A program made the position numbers and the translations under genes. The notes under the pieces were generated by a model. The model searched no databases. It was given only the letters and a program-made list of their open reading frames with translations, and was not told the DNA's origin. DNA of 64,000 nucleotides from Actinophytocola sp049647105 (GTDB taxonomy: Bacteria; Actinomycetota; Actinomycetes; Mycobacteriales; Pseudonocardiaceae): assembly GCF_049647105.1 (NCBI RefSeq), contig NZ_JBARWZ010000309.1:59130-123129 (forward strand), in the 5' to 3' direction. Numbering within the stretch: position 1 is the stretch's first letter; each line of letters starts with the position of its first letter. This document shows, piece by piece, positions 1 to 8,849 of this stretch.

Positions 1-2
1 TG

Positions 3-932
3 CGGCTGCTGCAGAGCTCCCTGTCCGAGGACCCGTCGGACATGACGGTCCGCCCACCGTGGTCACCGCGCGTACGCACCGACGTGTTCGGCTCGTCGTC
101 CCGCGACCGCGACCGCGACTCGGCGTTCGACCCGATCCGCGCGATCACCGAGTTCGGCAGGGAGGTCCGCGGCTTCGGCTCGGCGACGGCGAAGCTCGTC
201 AACGAGGCGTTCCGCGAACAGTCGGCGACACTGTCGTTCCAGGCGCCGAGGTCGATGTTCAACGTGCCCATCACCGGCGCGCGCCGCTTCGCCGCACAGG
301 GCTGGCCACTGGACCGCATCAAGGCGGTCGGCAAGGCCGCTGGCGCGACGATGAACGACGTCATGCTGGCCATGTGCTCCGGCGCGCTGCGCCGGTACAT
401 GCTGGACCTGGGCACACTGCCGGAGAAGCCACTGGTCGCGGCGATCCCGATGTCACTGCGCACGGACCGGTCCGTCGGCGGCAACGCCATCGGGCTCATC
501 CTGTGCGACCTGGCCACGAACCAGGCGGAGCCCATGGACCGCCTCGTCACCATCCACGAGTCGATGCTCAAGGGCAAGGCCGTGTACCACGGGATGAGCC
601 GCCTGCAGATCACCGCGCTGTCGGCGCTCCCGCTGATCCCGCTGGCCGTGGGCACGATCCCGGGCATGACCAGGATTACGCCCCCGGCGTTCAACGTGCT
701 GATCTCGAACGTCCCCGGCCCGAGGAAGCCGCTGTACTGGAACGGCGCTCGCATGCAGGGCGTCTACCCGCTGTCGATCCCGTACGAGGGCCAGGCCCTG
801 AACATCACGGTGACCAGCTACGCGGGCAGCCTGGAGTTCGGCCTGACCGGCTGCCGCCGCACCGTCCCCCACCTGCAGCGCCTGCTTGGCCTGCTGGAGG
901 AGTCCCTCGAGGAACTGGAGAAGACGGCCTAG
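3..932 (+). CDS. Wax ester synthase/diacylglycerol acyltransferase (WS/DGAT), C-terminal part, cut by window edge
   Basis: The reading frame is open from the first bases of the window, so the N-terminal domain with the catalytic HHxxxDG motif lies upstream and is not seen. What remains is the C-terminal WS/DGAT domain: NDVMLAMCSGALRRYM, then PLVAAIPMSLR, a hydrophobic GNAIGLILCDL strand and the conserved ISNVPGPRKPLYW segment. Such enzymes transfer acyl groups from acyl-CoA to diacylglycerol or fatty alcohols at the membrane and store lipid. The stop codon overlaps, in the opposite sense, the stop of a gene remnant on the other strand. The family is clear; the acceptor substrate cannot be told from sequence. 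Confidence 0.88.
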   Translation, partial: RLLQSSLSEDPSDMTVRPPWSPRVRTDVFGSSSRDRDRDSAFDPIRAITEFGREVRGFGSATAKLVNEAFREQSATLSFQAPRSMFNVPITGARRFAAQGWPLDRIKAVGKAAGATMNDVMLAMCSGALRRYMLDLGTLPEKPLVAAIPMSLRTDRSVGGNAIGLILCDLATNQAEPMDRLVTIHESMLKGKAVYHGMSRLQITALSALPLIPLAVGTIPGMTRITPPAFNVLISNVPGPRKPLYWNGARMQGVYPLSIPYEGQALNITVTSYAGSLEFGLTGCRRTVPHLQRLLGLLEESLEELEKTA

Positions 933-1072
933 TCGCTCGCCAGCGTCGGGACCGAGCCGCCGTCGGTCCACGCCACGGTCACGCCCGGCAGGCCGGTGCG
1001 CCACGGAGCGACGAGCGCGGCCAACTCCGCCGCGGTCGGCGGGTTCGTGCCAAGGCCGACCGCGTACCGACC
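929..1072 (-). pseudogene. C-terminal remnant of an unidentified protein
   Basis: A 47-codon minus-strand stretch with strong GC-rich third-position bias ends in a TAG that overlaps the stop of the WS/DGAT gene. The peptide includes PPTAAELAALVAPWRTGLPG and ends in PTLASD. It has no start of its own. The preceding codons in a neighbouring frame (DPTRPTPFAVAPV) look like its upstream continuation, which suggests a frameshift near 1075. I do not recognise the parent protein. It lies directly after the RNA-ligase fragment and may be what is left of the next gene after an internal deletion. Confidence 0.4.
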
Positions 1073-1100
1073 GGCGCGACGGCGAACGGCGTCGGCCGGG

Positions 1101-1315
1101 TGGGATCGATACGAGGCTCTGCAACGACTTCACCCACGCACGCGACGGGTGGTGGGCCGAGTCGAGCGTGCGTGCAGCCCGTCGTGGTACAGGGTGGTGT
1201 TCTCGTCGTCGAGCTTCTCGGCGACCACGACCTCGCGCCCGGCGAGCCCGGCCAGGCCCTCTGCTCGCACGTCGTCCGCCGACGCACCCGGTGACCACGG
1301 CAGGTGCGGCGTACG
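1101..1315 (-). pseudogene. RNA ligase (Rnl2/DNA_ligase_A_M-like) N-terminal fragment with a frameshift
   Basis: Two adjacent minus-strand frames together read as the N-terminus of an actinobacterial RNA ligase. The first frame gives RTPHLPWSPGAS, then EKLDDENTTLYHDGLHAR, which matches the nucleotidyl-transfer motif KxDGxN with the G changed to D. The second frame continues near 1166 with LDSAHHPSRAWVKSLQ, the sequence expected next in this family. The lysine of motif I is kept, but all later ligase motifs are missing, so the gene is both frameshifted and deleted. No start codon is evident; the frame runs back towards the end of the neighbouring monooxygenase gene. The family assignment is from memory. 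Confidence 0.62.
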
Positions 1316-1328
1316 GGCAGGCCAGCCA

Positions 1329-2372
1329 TTAACGCGGCAGGCGGGCGATCACGTCCTCGGCGTCGGTGACGATGCGGGTGATCAGGTCCGCACACGTCGG
1401 CAGGTCGGTCAGCGCGCCGACCACCTGCCCGGACGCCAGCACCCCGGCGTCCGTGTTGCCCTTCACCAGCCCCTCGCGCAGCAACATCGGTGTGTTCGCC
1501 GCCATCACGAGTTGTGACCACGTCAGCGTGCGGTTGCGCCGCATGGCGCGGCCCTCGCGTACCACCGACGACCACGACAGCCCGGTCAGCCTGCGGAAAC
1601 GGTTCGCGTTGCGTACCGCGCGCAGCAGGCCGGTCGCCCGGTTCGCCTTTTCCAGCCCCGCCACCAGGTCCGTGCGCAGCACCCGGTGCGGTACACCGTC
1701 GACCCTGGTCGTCACGACGGTGTCCGACAGGCCGCGTGACAGGTAGGCCTCCTTGACCGCCCTCGGCACCGTGCTTTCCTCGGTCAGCAGGAACCGCGTG
1801 CCCATCGCGACCCCGGCCGCGCCGTACGCGAGCGCCGCCGCCAGCCCGCGCCCGTCGTAGAAGCCACCCGCCGCGATCACCGGGATGCCGACCGCGTCTA
1901 CAACGGACGGAAGCAACAGCGTCGTCGCCACCTGCCCGGTGTGGCCGCCGCCCTCGGCGCCCTGCACCACCACGGCATCCGCGCCCCACGCGGCCACCTT
2001 CTCCGCGTGCCGCACCGCGCCAACCGACGGGATCACCAGCACGCCAGCGTCCTTCAACGTCTCGATCAGCGCCTGCGACGGGGCCAGCGCGAACGACGCG
2101 ACGCGCACGCCGGTGTCGATCAAGAGCCGGGCCCGGTCGGTCGCGTCCACCGCGTCGGCACGCAGGTTCACGCCGAACGGCCGGTCCGTCCGCGCCCTGA
2201 CCTCGTCGATGGCGGCACGCAGCTCGTCGAACGTCATGGTCGCCGACGCCAGGATGCCGAGGCCGCCCGCGTTCGCGACCGCCGACACCAGCCTCGGCCC
2301 CGCGACCCAGCCCATCCCGGTCTGCACCACCGGGTGCCGTACCCCGGTGAGCCTGGTCAACGCGGTCTCCAT
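1329..2372 (-). CDS. ipdC: Nitronate-monooxygenase-like flavoprotein, probable IpdC of steroid ring C/D degradation
   Basis: A 347-residue TIM-barrel flavoprotein of the nitronate monooxygenase/2-nitropropane dioxygenase family. It opens with RHPVVQTGMGWVAGPRLV, has the FMN-phosphate segments QGAEGGGHTG and IAAGGFYDGRG, and ends in a helical tail. It is last in the operon fadA5-echA20-ipdA-ipdB-ipdC. In Mtb the gene after ipdAB (Rv3553, IpdC) is the same type of protein and is thought to oxidise a bicyclic CoA thioester before ring D is opened by EchA20. The ATG at 2372 shares a base with the ipdB stop (TGATG); a GTG one codon earlier is possible. The exact reaction is inferred from position. 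Confidence 0.82.
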   Translation of the reverse strand: METALTRLTGVRHPVVQTGMGWVAGPRLVSAVANAGGLGILASATMTFDELRAAIDEVRARTDRPFGVNLRADAVDATDRARLLIDTGVRVASFALAPSQALIETLKDAGVLVIPSVGAVRHAEKVAAWGADAVVVQGAEGGGHTGQVATTLLLPSVVDAVGIPVIAAGGFYDGRGLAAALAYGAAGVAMGTRFLLTEESTVPRAVKEAYLSRGLSDTVVTTRVDGVPHRVLRTDLVAGLEKANRATGLLRAVRNANRFRRLTGLSWSSVVREGRAMRRNRTLTWSQLVMAANTPMLLREGLVKGNTDAGVLASGQVVGALTDLPTCADLITRIVTDAEDVIARLPR

Positions 2373-3045
2373 CACCGCGCCGGGTTCAGCTCGTCGATGA
2401 TCGCCAGCTCCTCGGCCGCGGGCTCGCGGGTCACCGGCGGATCGTCGATGATCAGCGGAAACCCGGTCTGCTCAACGACTTCGTCGACCGTCACGTCCGG
2501 ATGCACGGACACGACCCGCATCGCGTGCCCTGGGCCGCCGAAGTCCAGCACGCACAGGTTCGTCACGACCCGGTACACGTCGTGGAACCGTCCGCCGTCC
2601 CGGTCGTAACCCACACCCGACACGACGTCGACGGCGGGCACGAAGACGCGGGGCGAGTGCTTGGGCACCCAGTAGCTCGTGCGGTGGTTGACGGTGTTGC
2701 CCGGCGCGCCACGCACGCCCAGCAGCTGCCGCTTCGGTGCCGCGTGTGGGCCGATGCACGAGATGTTCTGGTTCCCGTACCGGTCGATCTGGTTCGCGCC
2801 CATCACCACGTGCCGCCGCCCGTGCGCGACCACGTCGAACACCGCGCGGTAGGGCAGCCAGCCCTCCGGCGTGCCGTCGGCGGTCAGCAGCGTGGCCTCG
2901 CCGTCGGACAGCACGAGGTCCGGTTCGAACGTCCGCCGCGCGAGCCGGGCGCCCAGTGACGGAACCGGGCCCATCGGGCTCGCCAGGATTTCGCCGTCGC
3001 CGCGGAACAGCTCGGCGCACGCGACCACGCAGACGTCCATGCGGC

Positions 3046-3049
<4 letters not shown>
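2372..3049 (-). CDS. ipdB: CoA-transferase-like beta subunit IpdB (steroid ring C hydrolase)
   Basis: A 225-residue family I CoA-transferase subunit. With IpdA it forms the enzyme that in Mtb opens the last steroid ring (COCHEA-CoA ring C hydrolysis) rather than moving CoA. Visible features are the N-terminal DVCVVACAELFRGDGEILAS, the GANQIDRYGNQNIS stretch typical of this subunit, and TNLCVLDFGGPGHAMRVVSVHP near the end, of which the last 14 residues are usual for the family. The ATG at 3049 overlaps the ipdA stop by four bases, so translation is likely coupled. A much longer in-frame extension upstream lies inside ipdA and is not used. It is slightly shorter than the Mtb protein. Confidence 0.9.
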
Positions 3050-3841
<792 letters not shown>

Positions 3842-3864
<23 letters not shown>

Positions 3865-4597
3865 GTACCCACCCCCGATTCCGCACCTCGTCCGCGACGC
3901 CGGACAGGTTCAGCTCGAAGGTGAACCCCTGTTCGTAGCGGTAGCTGCGGTGCACGTCCTGCGGATCGATGCCGTTGAGCGCCTGCTTCGCGGCCCTGAT
4001 CACCCTCGGGTCCTTCGCCGCGATCTGCTTCGCGACCTCCAGTGCCGCGCCGTCCAGGTCGTCCGGCGGCACCACCCGGTACACCGAACCGAAGTCGTGC
4101 AGCTGGGCCGCGGTCACCGTGGTGGCCGTGTAGTACATGGCCCGCATCAGGTGCTGCGGCACCAGCCGCGCCAGGTGGGTCGCCGCGCCGAGCGCGCCTC
4201 TGTCCACTTCGGGCAGTCCGAACGTCGCGTCGTCGGCTGCTACCACGACATCCGCGTTGCCGACCAGCCCGACGCCGCCGCCGAGGCAGAACCCCCGCAC
4301 GGCCGCGATCACCGGCACCTCGCAGTCGTACACCGCGCCGAACGCCGCGTGGCAGCCTTGGTTCGCACCCACCAGCGCCTCGTGCCCCTCGCGCTGGATC
4401 TCCTTGATGTCCACGCCCGCGCAGAACCCGCGCCCGGCCGCCCGCAGCACCACGACGTGCGTGGCCGGATCGCGACCCGCCGCGGTGACCGCGTCCGCGA
4501 GCGCGAACCAGCCCGCGACCGGTAACGCGTTGACCGGCGGGTGGTCGATCGTCACCACGACCACACCCGGCTCGGCGATCTCGGTGGAGACGCTCAC
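3842..4597 (-). CDS. echA20: Enoyl-CoA hydratase-family hydrolase EchA20 (steroid ring D opening)
   Basis: A 251-residue crotonase-fold protein. Visible segments are VTIDHPPVNALPV, the oxyanion-hole region GRGFCAGVDIKEIQREGHEA, the second oxyanion segment GFCLGGGVGLVGNADVVVA and FGLPEVDRGALGAATHLARL. The last two are nearly the same in Mtb EchA20, which hydrolyses ring D of HIEC-CoA before IpdAB acts. The C-terminal YEQGFTFELNLSGVADE is also characteristic. The GTG start at 4597 lies one base after the fadA5 stop; an ATG further upstream would overlap fadA5 by about 40 bases and is less likely. Confidence 0.9.
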
Positions 4598-4598
4598 G

Positions 4599-5717
4599 TC
4601 AGATCCGCTCGATGATCGTGCCCGTGGACAGCGCGCCACCCGCGCACATCGTGATCAGCGCGGTCGCGGCGTCGCGGCGTTCCAACTCGTGCAGCGCGGT
4701 GGTGACGAGCCGCGCGCCGGTGCTGCCGACGGGGTGGCCGAGCGCGATCGCGCCGCCGTTGACGTTCACCAGGTCCGGGTCGGGGTCGTGCACCGACTGC
4801 CAGGACAGCACGACCGACGCGAACGCCTCGTTGACCTCGAACAGGTCCAGGTCGCCGATCTTCATGCCGCTCCGCGCGAGCAGCCGGTCGGTGGCGTCGA
4901 CCGGCCCGTCGAGGTGGTAGTACGGCTCGGTGCCGACCAGGCACTGGGTGACGATCCGCGCCCGTGGCGTGACGCCCAATGCATGCGCCTTCTCCGCGTC
5001 CATCAGCAATACGGCCGCGGCGCCGTCGGAGATCTGCGACGAGGAGCCCGCGGTGTGCAGCCCGTCCTCGAGCACGGGCTTCAGTTTCGCCAGTGCTTCC
5101 ATGCTGGTCTCGCGCAGGCCCTGGTCGCGCATGACATCGCCGACCGCCACCACCTCGCGGTCGAAGTGCCCGGCGTCCCACGCCTTGCGTGCCTTCTGCT
5201 GCGACCGCGCGCCGAACCGGTCGAGATCCTCGCGGGACAGTCCTCTCCGGACCGCGATCCGCTCGGCCGCGCCGAACTGGTTGGGCAGGTCGATCGCCCA
5301 GTCGCCGGGCCGAGGCGTGCCGACGTCCACGCCGACGTTCGACCGCAGCGGCACCCGGCTCATGGCCTCGACCCCGCAGGCGATGCCGACGTCGATGGCG
5401 CCCGCCGAGATCTGCGCGGCGATCAGGTGCATGGCCTGCTGAGCCGAGCCGCACTGCGAGTCCAGCGTCAGGCAGCCTGCCTGGTGGGGGAGGCCCGCGT
5501 ACAGCCACGCGGTGCGGGTGACGTTGTTGGACTGCTCGCCGGCCTGCGTGACGCAGCCGCCGAACACCTGCTCGACGAGGGCGGGGTCGATGCCCGCGCG
5601 GTCGATCACCGCACGCTGGGCGACGCCGAGGAGGTCGGCCGCATGCCTGCCGGACAGGTCGCCGCCGCGTTTGCCGATGGGGGTCCGCGCTGCCGCCACG
5701 ATCACCGGGTTGCCCAT
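4599..5717 (-). CDS. fadA5: Acetyl-CoA acetyltransferase FadA5 (steroid side-chain thiolase)
   Basis: A 372-residue thiolase. The acylated cysteine is in TLDSQCGSAQQA (about residue 89), the histidine in NVNGGAIALGHPVG and the second cysteine in ITMCAGGALSTGTIIERI. Whole stretches, such as GTEPYYHLDGPVDAT and the C-terminus, match Mtb FadA5. That enzyme cleaves 3-oxo-steroid side-chain CoA esters to release acetyl- or propionyl-CoA. The ATG at 5717 (MGNPVIV) gives the family N-terminus; a GTG two codons upstream is possible. A KstR-type box lies 11-24 bases upstream. It is the first gene of the fadA5-echA20-ipdABC operon and diverges from cyp125. Confidence 0.93.
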   Translation of the reverse strand: MGNPVIVAAARTPIGKRGGDLSGRHAADLLGVAQRAVIDRAGIDPALVEQVFGGCVTQAGEQSNNVTRTAWLYAGLPHQAGCLTLDSQCGSAQQAMHLIAAQISAGAIDVGIACGVEAMSRVPLRSNVGVDVGTPRPGDWAIDLPNQFGAAERIAVRRGLSREDLDRFGARSQQKARKAWDAGHFDREVVAVGDVMRDQGLRETSMEALAKLKPVLEDGLHTAGSSSQISDGAAAVLLMDAEKAHALGVTPRARIVTQCLVGTEPYYHLDGPVDATDRLLARSGMKIGDLDLFEVNEAFASVVLSWQSVHDPDPDLVNVNGGAIALGHPVGSTGARLVTTALHELERRDAATALITMCAGGALSTGTIIERI

Positions 5718-5727
5718 GAACACAAAC

Positions 5728-5741
5728 TAGAACGCGTTTCT
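5728..5741. promoter_or_regulatory. KstR-type operator upstream of fadA5
   Basis: The sequence TAGAACGCGTTTCT fits the KstR core AACnnGTT with near-palindromic flanks. It sits 11 bases before the fadA5 start codon, where repressor binding would block the fadA5-echA20-ipdABC transcript. The right half is weaker than in the other boxes of this window. KstR releases DNA when it binds a 3-oxo-steroid CoA thioester in Mtb; no kstR gene is present here. Confidence 0.7.
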
Positions 5742-5794
5742 CGTGCAGGCAAGCAGGCGCTTGGTTTGTTGAGGTCGGGTGTGCTTCAATCGGC

Positions 5795-5808
5795 TAGAAC
5801 GTGTTCCA
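5795..5808. promoter_or_regulatory. KstR-type operator upstream of cyp125
   Basis: The sequence TAGAACGTGTTCCA matches the KstR palindrome and lies 15 bases before the cyp125 start. A second box at 5728 faces the divergent fadA5 gene, so each direction of this 106-bp intergenic region has its own operator. Confidence 0.8.
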
Positions 5809-5823
5809 TATCTGCGGGAGGCA

Positions 5824-7041
5824 ATGGTGATCCCGGACGGCTTCGACTTCACCGACCCCGACCTGTACGAGCAGCGGATACCGGTCCAGGAGTTCGCCGA
5901 GCTGCGGCGCACCGCGCCCGTGTGGTGGAACGCGCAGCCGCACAACCTCGCGGGCTTCGAGGACGACGGGTACTGGGTGGTGACCCGGCACGCGGAGGTC
6001 AAGGAGGTCTCGCGGAACAGCGAGGTCTTCTCGTCGGCGGAGAACACGGCGATCATCCGGTTCAACCCGGACATGACGCGCGAGAAGATCGAGGCGCAGC
6101 GGCTGATCATGCTGAACATCGACCCGCCGCAGCACTCGAAGGTTCGCGGCATCGTGTCGCGTGGCTTCACCCCGAAGGCCGTCGGCCGGCTGAAGGACAC
6201 GCTGGCCAGCCGAGCGGAACGCATCGTGGCGGCGGCGAAGGCCCACGGCGGCGGCGACTTCGTCACCCAGGTCGCGTGCGAGCTGCCACTGCAGGCAATC
6301 GCGGAGCTTCTGGGCATCCCGCAGACCGACCGTCACAAGGTCTTCGACTGGTCGAACCAGATGGTGGCCTACGACGACCCGGAGTACTCGGTCAACCCGG
6401 AGGCCGCGTCGGCGGAGCTGCTCGGCTACGCGTGGGCGATGTCGGAGGAACGCAAGAAGTGCCCGATGGACGACATCGCGACCACGCTGGTGAACGCCAA
6501 CGTCGATGGTGAGGCACTCCGCTCGGACGAGTTCGGCTTCTTCGTGCTGCTGCTGGCGGTGGCGGGCAACGAGACGACCCGCAACGCCATCTCGCACGGC
6601 ATGCACGCGTTCCTGAACAACCCCGACCAGTGGGACCTGTACAAGAAGGAACGCCCGGCGACGGCGGCGGACGAGATAGTCCGCTACTCGACCCCGGTGA
6701 TGTCCTTCCAGCGCACGGCCACGTCCGACACGGAACTGGGCGGCGTGAAGATCAAAAAGGGCGACCGGGTAGGCATGTTCTACAGCTCGGCCAACTTCGA
6801 CCCAGAGGTGTTCGAGTCCCCGGACCACTTCGACATCCTCCGCGACCCCAACCCCCACCTGGGCTTCGGCGGCACGGGCGCCCACTACTGCGTAGGCGCG
6901 AACCTGGCGAGACTGGAGATCGACCTGATCTTCAACGCAATCGCCGACCACATGCCCAACATCCAACAAGCCCAACCCCCAAGACGCCTACGCTCAGGCT
7001 GGCTAAACGGCATAAAAGAACTACAGGTCACCTACACCTAA
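5824..7041 (+). CDS. cyp125: Cytochrome P450 CYP125 (steroid C26/C27 monooxygenase)
   Basis: A 405-residue soluble P450. The N-terminus FDFTDPDLYEQRIPVQEFAE followed by APVWWNAQP is typical of CYP125. Further marks are the I-helix AGNETTRN, the ExxR motif EIVR and the heme-binding loop FGGTGAHYCVG with its cysteine ligand. CYP125 oxidises the terminal methyl of cholest-4-en-3-one to alcohol and acid, starting side-chain breakdown. A GGGAGG ribosome site at 5816 is only two bases before the ATG at 5824 and five before the GTG at 5827, so the GTG may be the true start. A KstR box precedes it, and fadA5 is divergent, as around the Mtb genes. Confidence 0.92.
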   Translation: MVIPDGFDFTDPDLYEQRIPVQEFAELRRTAPVWWNAQPHNLAGFEDDGYWVVTRHAEVKEVSRNSEVFSSAENTAIIRFNPDMTREKIEAQRLIMLNIDPPQHSKVRGIVSRGFTPKAVGRLKDTLASRAERIVAAAKAHGGGDFVTQVACELPLQAIAELLGIPQTDRHKVFDWSNQMVAYDDPEYSVNPEAASAELLGYAWAMSEERKKCPMDDIATTLVNANVDGEALRSDEFGFFVLLLAVAGNETTRNAISHGMHAFLNNPDQWDLYKKERPATAADEIVRYSTPVMSFQRTATSDTELGGVKIKKGDRVGMFYSSANFDPEVFESPDHFDILRDPNPHLGFGGTGAHYCVGANLARLEIDLIFNAIADHMPNIQQAQPPRRLRSGWLNGIKELQVTYT

Positions 7042-7044
7042 CCC

Positions 7045-7182
7045 CGCGAGTCCACGGCCCAGAACCCGCGAGTCCACGGTTCAGGACCCGCGAGTCCACG
7101 GTTCAGGACCCGCGAGTCCACGGTTCAGGACCCGCGAGTCCACGGTTCAGGACCCGCGAGTTGGTGATTCGGGACCGCGAGT
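7045..7182. repeat. Left array of 22-bp direct repeats
   Basis: Seven copies of CGCGAGT begin at 7045, 7067, 7089, 7111, 7133, 7155 and 7176. The first six are exactly 22 bp apart. The unit is ACCCGCGAGTCCACGGTTC followed by AGG; the outer copies are degenerate. The array starts four bases after the cyp125 stop codon. It is mirrored, in inverted orientation, by the array at 8186-8302 on the other side of one gene. There are no unique spacers between units, so this is not a CRISPR. The AT-richer 7183-7261 that follows shows no clear promoter. Confidence 0.9.
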
Positions 7183-7261
7183 TGTCCACAGGTCATCCAG
7201 TTATCCACAGAACCTGGTCCGTCAGCGGAGGAACGCTCTCTGAGCAGGCACTGTTGTCCGC

Positions 7262-8161
7262 ATGTTCGAACTACCTGCTGGCCTGCACGGCGCGCATCGC
7301 CGGGACGATCTGCGTCGCGAGTTTGGCGCGATCCACCTACGGAAGATCATTCGAGAAGGCCGACTCATGCCCTTCTCTCGGAAAGTCCTGGTCGAGCGTG
7401 CCCGACAACTTGCTCTGCCCACACGTGCGGCGGCCACCTTGTTGCTTGCTGGACCACGCGCCGTGCTCACCAGTCACACCGCCGCGTCCCTTCTCGGCTG
7501 CACCGCGGCGGACACGGGGCGAACGCACGTACTGGTCGACTACCAACTGAACCTTCCGCGCGTGCCCGGAGTGGCCATCCACCAGGGACTCTTCGACGAG
7601 CAAGATGTGCTCACACTCGACGGGCTCAGGGTGTTCGCGCTCGAGTACGCGATCACCGAAATGCTGTGCCGAGAGCCGCGCCGGGTCGCGCTGGCATGCG
7701 CGGACCAGGCTCTCGCGCTGCTGCCGTTCGAGCAGCGGGCCGAGTTCCGGGCGGAGATCCTTCACCGGATCGGTGTCCGGCGTGACCCCCGCGGACGGCG
7801 TCGATCGCAGATCCTGCTGGACCTCGCGAGCGGGAAGGCTGAGTCGCCCGCCGAGAGCTGGTTGTTGCTCAGCTTCTTCGATGCCGGGTTCTCGGTCCCT
7901 GAACAGCAGTTTCCCGTGTCAAACCTCAGCGGGCGGGAGATCTACCGGCTCGATTTCGCCTGGCCGGAACCGATGGTCGCGGTCGAGTACGACGGCTACG
8001 CGGCCCACGTGGACCGCATGGTGCGCGACGCGGCACGGGATGAGGACCTGCGACGTCGTGGCTGGTTGGTCCTGCGTGCTGACGCCACTGACCTGAGTGA
8101 TCCGTCTCGACTCCACGCCGAAGTCCGGCAGGCCTTCTGGCGGCGAAGGTTTGCTGCCTAG
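7262..8161 (+). CDS. AbiEi-like winged-helix plus DUF559/VSR-type nuclease-fold protein
   Basis: A 299-residue protein of two parts. Residues about 10-170 resemble the AbiEi antitoxin-like region: a short N-terminal helical domain, then LTSHTAASLLGCTAA and IHQGLFDEQDVLTLDGLRV. The rest carries a DUF559/very-short-patch-repair fold. Candidate PD-(D/E)XK residues are the E of SPAESWLL, the D of YRLDFAWPEP, the E of VAVEYDGYAAH and the closing RRRGWLVLRADATDL. Function is unknown; such genes are common in Actinobacteria. The gene sits alone between two inverted arrays of the same 22-bp repeat and next to steroid genes that it does not obviously serve. No good ribosome site is seen at the ATG. 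Confidence 0.75.
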   Translation: MFELPAGLHGAHRRDDLRREFGAIHLRKIIREGRLMPFSRKVLVERARQLALPTRAAATLLLAGPRAVLTSHTAASLLGCTAADTGRTHVLVDYQLNLPRVPGVAIHQGLFDEQDVLTLDGLRVFALEYAITEMLCREPRRVALACADQALALLPFEQRAEFRAEILHRIGVRRDPRGRRRSQILLDLASGKAESPAESWLLLSFFDAGFSVPEQQFPVSNLSGREIYRLDFAWPEPMVAVEYDGYAAHVDRMVRDAARDEDLRRRGWLVLRADATDLSDPSRLHAEVRQAFWRRRFAA

Positions 8162-8185
8162 CTGACGGCGTGTTCCGAAACGCCA

Positions 8186-8302
8186 ACTCGCGGGTCCTGA
8201 ACCGAAGACTCGCGGGTTCTGAACCGAAGACTCGCGGGTTCTGAACCGAAGACTCGCGGGTTCTCAACCGTGGACTCGCGGGTTCTCAACCGTGGACTCG
8301 CG
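8186..8302. repeat. Right array of 22-bp repeats, inverted relative to the left array
   Basis: Six copies of ACTCGCG begin at 8186, 8208, 8230, 8252, 8274 and 8296, exactly 22 bp apart. This is the reverse complement of the unit at 7045-7182. The sequence between cores varies in blocks (CTGAACCGAAG in the left units, CTCAACCGTGG in the right), so the units fall into two subtypes. The array starts 25 bp after the stop of the nuclease-fold gene and ends 10 bp before the marR stop codon on the other strand. Confidence 0.9.
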
Positions 8303-8312
8303 GGGTTTGGGG

Positions 8313-8795
8313 TTATGGGGATTCGTCTAGGGTGCGGATTGCTTTGTGGCCTGCGGTGGCGGCTTGGTTCAGGAATTTGGTGATTGTTGTCAGTTCGGCT
8401 TCTGTTAAGTCTGCGCAGATTTCTTCCAGGGCTGTGTTCATGCCGCTGTACAGTGCGAATATCTCGCCCACTCGCTCCGGTCGCATTCGCAGTACGACGC
8501 TGCGCCGGTCGCCTGGGTCGCGGTCGCGGGCCAGCCAGCCGCCCTTCTCCAAGCGGTCCAGTACGCCGGTCATCGTCGCCGGGTGGACGCCTGCCGCGCG
8601 GGCCAGCGCCGACGGGCCGAGCGGGCCCAGCCGTGCCACCAGCTCCAGGCAGTCCAGGTCGCCGTCCCGCAGGTCGAGGCGTGCGCTGATCCGCCGGTTG
8701 AGCAGCGCCAGCTCACTGCGCATGCCGCGCACGGAGTCCTTCAAGGAGTTCGTGAGCCTGCGTCGGTCCCGCGCGTCTGGTGGTACCTTGGTCAT
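8313..8795 (-). CDS. MarR-family transcriptional regulator
   Basis: A 160-residue winged-helix regulator. The recognition region is LDCLELVARLGPLGPSALARAAGVHPATMTGVLDRLEKGG (residues about 47-86), of which GVHPATMTGVLDRL is the recognition helix; the wing is ARDRDPGDRRSVVLRM. The ATG at 8795 gives a normal MarR length; upstream extensions run into the promoter region. It diverges from a NAD(P)H-binding protein across 54 AT-rich bases, the common layout in which a MarR protein represses itself and its neighbour. Ligand unknown. Confidence 0.88.
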   Translation of the reverse strand: MTKVPPDARDRRRLTNSLKDSVRGMRSELALLNRRISARLDLRDGDLDCLELVARLGPLGPSALARAAGVHPATMTGVLDRLEKGGWLARDRDPGDRRSVVLRMRPERVGEIFALYSGMNTALEEICADLTEAELTTITKFLNQAATAGHKAIRTLDESP

Positions 8796-8849
8796 ATAAT
8801 ATGGTTCCCGTATCGTATGCTGTGCGTACTCAATATAGCGGAGGCGACC
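8796..8849. promoter_or_regulatory. Divergent promoter region of marR and the NAD(P)-binding gene
   Basis: This 54-bp stretch is much richer in A and T than its surroundings, with TATAATAT next to the marR start and CAATATAG close to the plus-strand ribosome site. It must hold promoters for both directions. A short direct repeat CGTATCGTAT lies in the middle. No perfect palindrome long enough to name the MarR site was found. Confidence 0.45.

Noticed and set aside
5750..5763. KstR2-type operator CAAGC-N4-GCTTG between fadA5 and cyp125
   Set aside because: KstR2 sites have two bases between CAAG and CTTG; here there are six. It remains a short inverted repeat without assigned role.
4137..6512. 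Long plus-strand reading frame of about 790 codons across fadA5 and cyp125
   Set aside because: It is antisense to fadA5/echA20 and out of frame with cyp125. The translated sequence is rich in Arg, Ala and Pro with no domain, as expected for a shadow frame in GC-rich DNA.
7045..7182. CRISPR array
   Set aside because: Repeats are directly joined at 22-bp period without unique spacers, and no cas genes are present.
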